DNA of 20,120 nt from a virus: positions 1 through 20,120 of the IMG/VR virus record IMGVR_UViG_3300032116_001651; one strand, written 5' to 3'. This document shows, one piece after another, positions 7,705-15,087 of the stretch (the stretch's first letter is position 1; every line of letters begins with the position of its first letter). The position numbers and the translations under genes are program-made. Below the pieces are notes generated by a model. The model saw only the letters and a list, made by a program, of their open reading frames with translations, had not been told where the DNA came from and ran no database searches.

Positions 7705-8624
7705 TCGATGCGATAGAGTGATGTCGCCTTGTACAGCAATGTATAAGTAAAAATTGGGGAAAATCGGTGAAGCCTGAGATGGTAATACCGAGAGGGGTTT
7801 AAATCAAAATTCCTTGTAGAGCGTAGAAGTTGAGCGATAAGAGAGCAAGAAAACTTCCAAGAGTCTCCGACAACCAAAGTTATGAATTGGTTGAAAATGT
7901 ACGCCGAACTTGCAAGAATAAAATTGCAAGAGCGTTCGGATAAAAAGCCGAACGGATAACAAATTGATTAACAACTCGCGGCCGCGAACTTTTGTCAAGA
8001 GGCAGGAACGAATTCAACATCACTCACTTTGCACTGGGAGACGATGAAATAGATTATTCGTTGTGGAACACCGATCATCCGCTTGGAACAAATTACTACG
8101 GAATAGTGATCGAGAATCTTCCCATCACAGAAGCCGTGCCCGATCCGACACAAAACCTAAAATATAAACTGGTTACTCTTCCGAGAAGAACCGTTCGTAT
8201 TCCAAAGGTTTCGGTGGCACAGACCTCATTTACATTGAACCCGGGGCAGAGTGTAACTATCACACCACAGACGGTGAATTATACGGATGGCAACAGTACG
8301 TTTGGCTATACGTTCATTCTTGCAGACAGCGATGTTTGCTCCGCGTATATCAGCGAAACAGCACCCGGACAGCAATATGCAGGAACAGGAAATATTGTTG
8401 CTGCTCCTCTGTCTGAGAGTGAAATCGGACAAGCCGTGACATTAACTGGAAAGTCAATCACGCTGACTGCGAATATGCTTACATTGGCTGCACGATCAAC
8501 TACGTTGACCATAATCGGTAACGAGACTGGTGGCCGCGAAGTGGTTACAATTACTGTTAAAAAAGTAACTGTTAATACTACACCAAATGTACCTCTTACT
8601 GGAAATCCTCCTATCACTATTTAA
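7671..8624 (+). CDS. Intron-split virion structural protein (exons 7671-7714 and 7967-8624)
   Basis: Exon 1 starts at ATG 7671 after AAAGGAAAAACG, the same ribosome-site form as other genes here, and encodes MGYIGNSNGVVVDAI. It then meets a stop at 7719. Exon 2 read from 7967 completes the Ile codon and continues LTTRGRELLSRGRNEFNI. The joined product is 233 residues. The joined motif DAILTTRGRELLSRG fits a conserved N-terminus (VDAILTKKGRELL type) that I recall from phage structural proteins. FALGDDEIDYSLWN and YYGIVIENLPI follow. The second half is Thr/Ser-rich beta structure, perhaps Ig-like, with NPGQSVTITPQ near the middle. Without splicing, exon 2 would have only a poor TTG start at 7992 with no ribosome site. 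Function is probably in tail or neck assembly; that is inference from neighbours. Confidence 0.8.
7715..7966 (+). ncRNA. Group I intron, 252 bases, no internal ORF
   Basis: The intron interrupts an Ile codon. Exon 1 ends in T7714 and the intron ends in G7966, the expected bases for group I splicing. P1: exon GCGAT (7710-7714) pairs with GTCGC (7723-7727), placing a U-G wobble exactly at the cut. P10: TGAT (7719-7722) pairs with the first four bases of exon 2, ATTA (7967-7970). P2: CTTGTAC (7728-7734) pairs with GTATAAG (7741-7747). Towards the 3' end, CAACCAA/TTGGTTG (7871-7877/7887-7893) and CCGAAC/GTTCGG (7904-7909/7934-7939) form P9-type hairpins. GAAGTT/AACTTC (7826-7831/7852-7857) could be P8. 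I did not resolve P3 and P7 with certainty, so the subgroup is open. Confidence 0.8.
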
Positions 8625-8640
8625 AATTTGAGGAAAAAAC

Positions 8641-8958
8641 ATGACTTCTAATTACTTGAAAAATTACATCAAATCGGTTGTTTTAAACGAGATTTCTAAA
8701 CAAAAAAGAACAAAGGTTCGCTCTCTCAGAGAAAGTAGCAATGTCGGAGATATTAAGTCTGTCTCTGACTTGGAAGATCACAAATATCAATTCATATCGG
8801 ATTCCCAAGAGGTAGCATCGGTGTTAGAAAATATCGGTATTGATCCGGACGAATATGATTCTGTATTTGCTGTAATAGGGGACGGAGATTATGAAGAAGT
8901 ATGGGGTATGTCCGGAATAGTCCCGCATTTGAACAAGAGAGTAGAAAGACTCGCTTAA
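8641..8958 (+). CDS. Small acidic protein with capsid-targeting-like leader
   Basis: A 105-residue protein with a good ribosome site (TTGAGGAAAAAAC). Residues 1-31 are a basic leader, YLKNYIKSVVLNEISKQK, running to S-L-R-E, a candidate (I/L)-x-E cleavage site. The remaining 75 residues are acidic, with DSQEVASVLENIGIDPDEYD and VFAVIGDGDYEEVWGM. I recognise no family. The leader and the bases around the start are paralogous to those of the next gene, again with an unrelated body. A packaged head protein is inferred. Confidence 0.75.
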   Translation: MTSNYLKNYIKSVVLNEISKQKRTKVRSLRESSNVGDIKSVSDLEDHKYQFISDSQEVASVLENIGIDPDEYDSVFAVIGDGDYEEVWGMSGIVPHLNKRVERLA

Positions 8959-9003
8959 CAAGTACACATGAATATCAATCACAATAAAACATAAGGAAAA
9001 AAC

Positions 9004-9519
9004 ATGACTTCAAGTTATTTAAAAAAGTACATCAAATCCGTAGTTTTACAAGAAATCTCTAACCAAAAAAAATCTAAATTTAGATTGAACGAGATGGCAA
9101 AGCAAGTCTATACTATCGGAAACATTCAAGCATCTTTTGATGATACTAACAGTCGGATTTCGAAACAACCGTGGAGCGGCGGAAAAAGTGCGTTTAAAAA
9201 CAGGGTATATGTAAAAAATACAGAAACTGGTGCTAAGATATTTTTTGATATGCACGGCAGTGTTGCCGATTATGGTTCCAACAAACCTACCGATATAAAA
9301 AGCGCACTTGCATCATTTTTGAAAGATGCAGACGCAGGATTTCAGTTTTCTGATCCAGAAGAGTTGGCAGACAATTATGGATATGACATGGAGACTAATC
9401 GTGCCGAAGTAAGACGTATTTTTAAGGGTGTACAAGGCGCAGCAGCAAAGGTAGAGAAATTAGACCTTTCACACGATGACGTGATAGATATGCTTAACGG
9501 CGAACTTAGTGATTATTAA
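9004..9519 (+). CDS. Protein with capsid-targeting-like leader, body unknown
   Basis: A 171-residue protein preceded by ATAAGGAAAAAAC. The leader YLKKYIKSVVLQEISNQK matches that of the preceding gene almost residue for residue and ends FRLNE, so L-N-E at 28-30 is a candidate cleavage site. The body starts MAKQVYTIGNIQASFDD and has a beta-rich first half, with a Trp-Ser-Gly-Gly turn and RVYVKNTETGAKIFFDMHG. An acidic helical second half ends LDLSHDDVIDMLNGELSDY. No catalytic motif is visible. The role is inferred only from the leader. Confidence 0.75.
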   Translation: MTSSYLKKYIKSVVLQEISNQKKSKFRLNEMAKQVYTIGNIQASFDDTNSRISKQPWSGGKSAFKNRVYVKNTETGAKIFFDMHGSVADYGSNKPTDIKSALASFLKDADAGFQFSDPEELADNYGYDMETNRAEVRRIFKGVQGAAAKVEKLDLSHDDVIDMLNGELSDY

Positions 9520-9537
9520 TCAATATATGGATAACAA

Positions 9538-11052
9538 ATGGCATTTGTAAAAAAAAGTACATCATCAGTAGTTTCGACTCAAAAAGTTGACTCTTCACAG
9601 ATAGGAAAGTTGCAGGAGGCTGGATTCCAAGTAACTCCGGTTGCTACGGACACTTCTGTTTTGGCCAATACTCTGCCTACTACAAAGCAGGTATTGCCCG
9701 GCGTAGTTTTGAGTGGTAACGTAGATGCTGCTGGAAATTTTCTCATAACGGATCAGTTCAATGTGGTACACGATGTAAAGGTTAAACCTTCGGTCGGAAG
9801 TGCTGCTGGCGGCGATGTTGGACTTTCTGCGCCTACTGGTGGAGACTTATTGCCATCCAATCCCTTTATTCAAGACTTCGCACGTCCGAACGGAGGAATG
9901 CCCGGTGGCCCCGCTGTTGGTGGAGGCGGATCAAATGTTCCTCCCCCAGTCAACCTTGGTTCGGGAAGAATATACACTCGTTTTGATGTAGGGGACATTG
10001 TTCCCAATCAGCAAGAAACAGTTACTCGTGCCCTGTGGTCAAATAATGTAGGAAATCTGCTTACATTCTACACGTCTTCTACGCAAAATTCTACATCCAA
10101 GAGATATTACTACGAAATATATAACAGTGCAAGCGGTGAATGCGGAAGCGAGCCTCAGTTTTCTGTTGCCTATGGTCACAAACAAGGCTCTGGCTCTGCT
10201 GACGAAGGTGGACAAATAAACGACACTCCGTCCCGTGCAATATATGGTCAGTATAAACAACTCTGTCTGGAACCCGGCGATGAAAGGTTTGTAATTGGTG
10301 GCAATGCTACTGATCAAATTTACGTAGTTAACGTAAACCGTGCAAGAATGCGAGAGTTCATTGATGAAGGCAATATAGAGTTGAATCTTCAACGTCTCTC
10401 CGGCTCGCAATGGTTGGCAGGCGGGGGTGCGCAAAATGCTTGGACTGGCTCAAATGTACGAGTGTTCCCAACACAGGCCGTCACAAGGTTGATAGATGAC
10501 AGCAGAATAACAACTGCTGATGTGACATCGGCTGGCGAAGTGTATAATATCGTTTCTGGAACCATTGAAGATGGTGTATATAATTCATCTGCTCCGCACT
10601 ACTATGGAAAACTTTATAAAAAACTTGGAATAGTGGTACTGGACGGTAACAAACTTGACCAGTCATGTAGTTTCCTTTCGGTCACAGGTTCAGAGATTCC
10701 CGGCGATAATGCCTACAAACTATTTGTATCCATCTCCGGATCGGCAAGATATACTGATACCAGTGGAGATTATCTCGGCTTTGCCGGAAGAAGCGGTGAA
10801 AAGGTTAAATCCAGTCACTATTTTGTCAGAGTCAAAAACCAAGAATATAACTTTTCCAATAACCCAACCTTCATTACCGGATCGGAAGGCGACTTGGCCG
10901 AGCCAACGATGATAGGCGATCCTACTGTTTATATAACATCTGTTGGTTTATACAATGACGCCAAAGAACTTCTCGCTGTTGGTAAATTGAACAAGCCGTT
11001 GAAAAAGAACTTCTCGTTAGAAAGTTTAGTGAAAGTTAGGTTGGATTTTTAA
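9538..11052 (+). CDS. Virion structural protein, paralogue 1 of a three-member family
   Basis: A 504-residue protein. Residues 1-115 are a Ser/Thr/Val-rich N-terminal region. A Gly/Pro-rich linker (about 116-140) follows. From about 141 (SGRIYTRFDVGD) to the end it aligns with the protein at 11067-12665: shared landmarks include AVYGQYR/AIYGQYK, RLIDDS, HxYGxLY and the C-terminal block with NNPTFITGS, VYITSVGLYNDAKELLAVGK and a final hydrophobic strand. The same C-terminal block closes the protein at 15088-16749. SGS/TGS motifs are frequent. No membrane segment or enzyme motif was seen. Probably a tail, neck or decoration protein; the precise place is unknown. Confidence 0.8.
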   Translation: MAFVKKSTSSVVSTQKVDSSQIGKLQEAGFQVTPVATDTSVLANTLPTTKQVLPGVVLSGNVDAAGNFLITDQFNVVHDVKVKPSVGSAAGGDVGLSAPTGGDLLPSNPFIQDFARPNGGMPGGPAVGGGGSNVPPPVNLGSGRIYTRFDVGDIVPNQQETVTRALWSNNVGNLLTFYTSSTQNSTSKRYYYEIYNSASGECGSEPQFSVAYGHKQGSGSADEGGQINDTPSRAIYGQYKQLCLEPGDERFVIGGNATDQIYVVNVNRARMREFIDEGNIELNLQRLSGSQWLAGGGAQNAWTGSNVRVFPTQAVTRLIDDSRITTADVTSAGEVYNIVSGTIEDGVYNSSAPHYYGKLYKKLGIVVLDGNKLDQSCSFLSVTGSEIPGDNAYKLFVSISGSARYTDTSGDYLGFAGRSGEKVKSSHYFVRVKNQEYNFSNNPTFITGSEGDLAEPTMIGDPTVYITSVGLYNDAKELLAVGKLNKPLKKNFSLESLVKVRLDF

Positions 11053-11066
11053 GGTAGAAGCGAAAT

Positions 11067-12665
11067 ATGCCCGTAACATTACAAGGAAATTGGACAGTAC
11101 AATTAGTATCTCAGCCGATTGACGAACCACAAAGGTTCATTATCGCAGGTGCTACAATAGGAAACGGAGTGTATTCCGATACCTATACTGCTGCTATTGG
11201 CGTTGAAGGGGCTAATTGGACTATTCGTTCACAGGAAGAAGGTTCTTGGTCGGGTAATCCGGGTGTATGGATAGATTCTAATAACGTAGAACAGACTCCG
11301 ATACAGGAAATAAATGGAAACTATGTATTCTATTTAAAGTTTGATGATTACAGGGGCGGTGTCAACTACGATGACATGATAATAAAACTGTCTCGCCCTG
11401 CACCTCCGCCTCCTCCCCCTCCTCCGGCTCCTGATCCGCTTCCGGATATGCCTGTTCCAGACCCAGTACCGGACACCCCTCCGCCTCCTCCGCCTCCTCC
11501 GAAAGAACTGAGTTATGGTCGGGTATATACCAAGTTTGAAATTGATGATAAACTCCCGCGTCAAACGATGGAGAAGACGTATGGTATTTGGACTGACTAT
11601 ACCGGATCGGTTACTGGAAATCTTACCGACTTTTATACTTGTTCCTACGATACGGGATCGTTCAAAAAAACCGTGTACAACTCTCAGTGTTTCACTTGTT
11701 CAAGTTCTCCGCAATTTGATATAGCATACGGTCACGATGGAGGATCGGGTTCAAAAGATTTAGGCGGCAATGACTTTTATACACCGTCAAATGCAGTGTA
11801 TGGTCAATACAGAAGCCTGTGTCTTGAATCGGGACAACAAAGGTTTAAGATAGGCGACAGAGAAATATATCACTTCTATGCAATCAATGTCAAAAGAGAT
11901 CGTATGGGTGATAAACTGGATGTCGGTAATATTGAGATAAACATTGCCGAACTTTCAGGCTCTTACTTTGAGGCTGGTGGAAGGCCCAGAAATGCCCATA
12001 CAGGCTCGAATGTTAGATTGTCGGGTACAACTAAGACCATAAGACTGATAGACGATTCTAAGCTAAATTTAGAGGCTCTAACGAGAAATTCCCTATCCAC
12101 TATATATTCAGATTTGTCCGGCTCTATGACTCCCCTCTACACCGGAGCGGGGGCCGTGCAATATATGGTTTCCGGCAATTTGGAAACTGGTATATACAAT
12201 CCGACTCAACCACACGTCTATGGCTTGTTATATCCACATCAAGGCATTGTAATCCTTGATGCACAAACACTGGATCAATCCGCTTCGTTTCTAACTGTTA
12301 CAGGCAGCGATGTGGCTGGTGATAACGCTATGAAACTATATACAGCCATGTCAGGAGCCGCGTTGAGAACTGATGATACGGGTGACAGACTGGGCTTTCA
12401 GGCGCGAAAGGTAAAAAAGGAATATGTTGAACAGTTTTTTGTAAGGGTTCGAAATCAAGAATATAACTTTACAAATAACCCAAGTTATGTGACTGGTAGC
12501 GATCAAGTCATCATAGATGATTTTTATGGCAATCCAGCGGTTTACATAACCCAAGTTGGGCTGTACAACGAACAGAAAGAACTGCTCGCAGTTGCCAAGT
12601 TGAGCCAACCTATATTTAAAACATATACGGAAGAGGCGCTTGTTGAAGTAAAACTTAAATATTGA
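11067..12665 (+). CDS. Virion structural protein, paralogue 2, with Pro-rich hinge
   Basis: A 532-residue protein with a moderate ribosome site (AAGGTAGAAGCG). Residues 1-108 form a distinct N-terminal beta-rich domain with no match in its paralogue. Residues about 110-147 are a hinge of Pro runs broken by Asp, Val and Met. From about 150 (YGRVYTKFEIDDKLP) it is homologous to the preceding protein through to the C-terminus. The C-terminal 75 residues contain FVRVRNQEYNFTNNPSY and VYITQVGLYNEQKELLAVAK. The pattern of a variable front, a flexible hinge and a conserved back suggests the back docks to the virion and the front is exposed. That arrangement is inference. Confidence 0.8.
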   Translation: MPVTLQGNWTVQLVSQPIDEPQRFIIAGATIGNGVYSDTYTAAIGVEGANWTIRSQEEGSWSGNPGVWIDSNNVEQTPIQEINGNYVFYLKFDDYRGGVNYDDMIIKLSRPAPPPPPPPPAPDPLPDMPVPDPVPDTPPPPPPPPKELSYGRVYTKFEIDDKLPRQTMEKTYGIWTDYTGSVTGNLTDFYTCSYDTGSFKKTVYNSQCFTCSSSPQFDIAYGHDGGSGSKDLGGNDFYTPSNAVYGQYRSLCLESGQQRFKIGDREIYHFYAINVKRDRMGDKLDVGNIEINIAELSGSYFEAGGRPRNAHTGSNVRLSGTTKTIRLIDDSKLNLEALTRNSLSTIYSDLSGSMTPLYTGAGAVQYMVSGNLETGIYNPTQPHVYGLLYPHQGIVILDAQTLDQSASFLTVTGSDVAGDNAMKLYTAMSGAALRTDDTGDRLGFQARKVKKEYVEQFFVRVRNQEYNFTNNPSYVTGSDQVIIDDFYGNPAVYITQVGLYNEQKELLAVAKLSQPIFKTYTEEALVEVKLKY

Positions 12666-12674
12666 TTGGAAAAT

Positions 12675-13562
12675 ATGAACAAACGTAATTTAGTCGAAAT
12701 GGTTCGTGGTATTGTGCGTGAAGAAGTTAGGTATATCAATCCAAATCGTTTTGATAAAGAAGAGCCGCTTAAAGACAATCAGACTCTTAGAGTTTTTCAT
12801 GGATTTAATTCATTTGAAGACGTAAAGAAGGTTATTAATATCGGACTTACGGGCAAGAGAAAAGCGGCGAGAATTTATAGTTACGAAGCGGAAAATAACC
12901 CTTACGGATTATTTGTTTCTATTGATCCGAACATAGTAAAAAAAGAATTTGCAAATAGTGGAGTAATAATTGAATTTTCCGCAAGGGTTAGTGATTTAGA
13001 GGCTCCTGTTTGGGTTGGCGGCAGAAGCTATTTTGTTCAGGGAGAGTATGCTGAATCGTTTAAAAATATGGATGAGCGGGAACAACAGAAACTTCTTAAC
13101 AGACAACGCGCCGGGGAATCTCCGTATGACTATATTTCAAAATCCGATAGGCCGGAACTGGCGGAAACAATATTCGAGAACGCGGAGAAGCAGGCTTTGT
13201 TTGTAGGCGATTTAGACCCAAATATGATAAAATATGTTTGGTATAATGAGAGATTGCACAAAGATCGTATGTTGGGCGGAAGTTGGACAAGGATGAAGAG
13301 AGCCGATTTTCTTAAAAAAGTCGATACCAAGTATCAAGACACGAGGTCATTTAAGTATTTGCCAAATGAAAATTTTGAGTTTGATAAGTTTGTAAAGAAG
13401 CGTTTTAAGGGAGATTATAATAATCGTATTTTGCAAAGTTTTCTAAAATCACTTCCAAAAGACGAATTCGAATTGGCAGAATACGGATTTTATCCAAAAC
13501 AGATAAAGCAATTCATGCAGCTACAAGATGAAGGTTTTTTTGATAAATACATTAATTCTTAA
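12675..13562 (+). CDS. ADP-ribosyltransferase-like protein with capsid-targeting-like leader
   Basis: The ATG at 12675 is preferred over TTG 12666; GATTGGAAAAT precedes it. The product is 295 residues. Residues 1-20 (NLVEMVRGIVREEVRYI) resemble the shared leader, with L-V-E inside it. Three features fit the ADP-ribosyltransferase fold: LRVFHGF (R39/H42) on a first strand, then YGLFVS (77-82) followed by a helix that could serve as the STS-type strand, then FVQGEYAE, where Q-G-E (122-124) matches the catalytic (E/Q)-x-E. PVWVGG precedes it. T4 Alt is a packaged ADP-ribosyltransferase with a cleaved leader, so leader plus this fold is a striking parallel. The C-terminal 150 residues are helical and unassigned. 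The fold call rests on motifs only. Confidence 0.5.
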   Translation: MNKRNLVEMVRGIVREEVRYINPNRFDKEEPLKDNQTLRVFHGFNSFEDVKKVINIGLTGKRKAARIYSYEAENNPYGLFVSIDPNIVKKEFANSGVIIEFSARVSDLEAPVWVGGRSYFVQGEYAESFKNMDEREQQKLLNRQRAGESPYDYISKSDRPELAETIFENAEKQALFVGDLDPNMIKYVWYNERLHKDRMLGGSWTRMKRADFLKKVDTKYQDTRSFKYLPNENFEFDKFVKKRFKGDYNNRILQSFLKSLPKDEFELAEYGFYPKQIKQFMQLQDEGFFDKYINS

Positions 13563-13565
13563 CCA

Positions 13566-14192
13566 ATGCCATACTTAAACTCGAATATACCAGTCATTGA
13601 CTGCTATTTTAGAAACGAATATCTTTTCAACCATACCAAAGGGTATGGAGAATTTACAAAATGTAATGTTCACTCTGTCGCAAGCATAGAATCAAGAACA
13701 CTTTTGTTTGAGGTTTTTCTTGAAAATGGTGTAAATTGGACTCGGAGACCTATTACTTCTTTTTGTTGGAAGCAAGACGCCCCAGTCCATCCGTTAGAAG
13801 AACACATATATTGGGACTGTTTTTCCTATTATATAGACGTTCAAATACGCCATAGACTTCAAGGTTTAAGTGCCGACTTGATTTCTATATCTGGTAAAAA
13901 GTATGTTGGTGAATATTTATTTACAATAGACTGGGCACACGAAAATAATATGATGTGCAACGTGTCTTTTGGAGAATCTCCGGAACACAAATGCGCACAC
14001 ATATTCAAGGTTGAAGATGGTAATTTTTTCGCATATCCTAATAACAGAATCGTGTGGAAAGACAGAGCGTTTACGGAAAATAGATTGACATCCAACCCGG
14101 GCTACATAATAGATCAAAAAAAATATTCTGTTGAAGGAGAATCATATTATGAATCTGACAGCAGTTATCATACGGAATTTGTAACTAAATAG
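13566..14192 (+). CDS. Conserved phage protein of unknown function
   Basis: A 208-residue protein starting three bases after the previous stop, with no strong ribosome site, so translational coupling is likely. Residues 1-40 read MPYLNSNIPVIDCYFRNEYL then HTKGYGEF. I recall proteins with this opening, with ITSFCWKQDAP, WDCFSYY and the later HKCAHIFKVEDGNFFAYPNN, from large marine myoviruses, where they carry no assigned function. Five or more Cys and several His residues are spread through the chain but form no clear metal site. It lacks the basic leader helix seen in its neighbours, so it is not obviously a packaged protein. Confidence 0.7.
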   Translation: MPYLNSNIPVIDCYFRNEYLFNHTKGYGEFTKCNVHSVASIESRTLLFEVFLENGVNWTRRPITSFCWKQDAPVHPLEEHIYWDCFSYYIDVQIRHRLQGLSADLISISGKKYVGEYLFTIDWAHENNMMCNVSFGESPEHKCAHIFKVEDGNFFAYPNNRIVWKDRAFTENRLTSNPGYIIDQKKYSVEGESYYESDSSYHTEFVTK

Positions 14193-14201
14193 GAAAGTAT
14201 A

Positions 14202-15086
14202 ATGAGAAGAAATATGCGTTTGAAAGAAGAAGCCAAGCCGTTTCAAAAATCTCCGATAGAAGTAAAAATTGCGCAGGACGAAGATTCCAGATGGAATGCG
14301 TATTTGCAAACGATTAACGGTGAAGAGGGACTTTTCCCTATCGGTTATGAAACCAAGGAGCAGGCAGAACACGCTGCCATGACCAAGGGATATTGGTTTG
14401 ATAAAAACACTTCGAGCAAAGCATATCAATATGATAGGCCGAAATTAACCAAACACGAACCTGTAAAGTTTGATAAGCCCACGGAAATGAAACTTGAACA
14501 ATATATTCGCAGACTTGTTAAAGAAGAGCGAAGAAAACTTCGTTTATCAGAGGCTCCGAAAATCACCAAAGAAATAGAAGCTAAGTTGAGGGAGGCCAAA
14601 CAACTTCAAGAAGAGATAGATGCAGCACAGGCGCAGATAGAAAAAATAATTGAAGAGACTGGTATGAAGGCCAAGGAAAAACGTCTTAACCAACTACTTC
14701 GAGACGATCTTTGGGATTTCTTTGACGAGTTAAAAAGTGTAAAGCAGCGGTTAGTCGAGTTGGAAGATATAATTGTTACGATAAATACGTTCCAGTCAGA
14801 AGTACAAACATTTCAATATGAAAAAGGGTTCTTCTTTTTGCTTGAAAAAGTTAACCAAGCAACCAAAGGTATTGCCCTTGATATGATTAAACTTACTGAA
14901 AAAATCAGCAAGCGTAAAGGCTCCTACTCATTCAAATCCAAAACAGAAGCCGTTGGAGATTCTTTTTGGGACAAACTTACAAATTTCTTTTCCAAGTTTC
15001 TTCCTTCTATCAAGAAGAAAGGAGAACAAGTGGACAAAGACATTAACAAATTGAAGTCTATGTTAGACGATATGACAAATAAATAA
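14202..15086 (+). CDS. Coiled-coil protein with internal capsid-targeting-like helix
   Basis: A 294-residue Lys/Glu-rich protein with a clear ribosome site (AATAGGAAAG). Residues 1-95 form a separate hydrophilic domain containing RWNAYLQTINGEEGLFPIGYE. A Met at 96 starts MKLEQYIRRLVKEERRKLRLSE, the shared basic helix with L-S-E as a possible cleavage site near 115-117. ATG 14487 could be an internal start, but it lacks a good ribosome site. Residues about 120-250 are strongly heptad-like (KEIEAKLREAKQLQEEIDA), so a long coiled coil is likely. A final helix-rich stretch with FWDKLTNFFSKFLPSIKKK is amphipathic. It could be a core/scaffold component or an internal head protein. Overall function is unknown. 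Confidence 0.75.
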   Translation: MRRNMRLKEEAKPFQKSPIEVKIAQDEDSRWNAYLQTINGEEGLFPIGYETKEQAEHAAMTKGYWFDKNTSSKAYQYDRPKLTKHEPVKFDKPTEMKLEQYIRRLVKEERRKLRLSEAPKITKEIEAKLREAKQLQEEIDAAQAQIEKIIEETGMKAKEKRLNQLLRDDLWDFFDELKSVKQRLVELEDIIVTINTFQSEVQTFQYEKGFFFLLEKVNQATKGIALDMIKLTEKISKRKGSYSFKSKTEAVGDSFWDKLTNFFSKFLPSIKKKGEQVDKDINKLKSMLDDMTNK

Positions 15087-15087
15087 A

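Noticed and set aside
7992-8624. A stand-alone CDS starting at TTG 7992.
   Set aside because: Coding similarity continues upstream to 7967 and joins exon 1 through a group I splice. The TTG has no ribosome site.
11334-11564. Minus-strand frame encoding an Arg-rich protein.
   Set aside because: It is the antisense of the Pro-rich hinge of the virion protein at 11067-12665; the Arg runs are complements of CCT/CCG codons.
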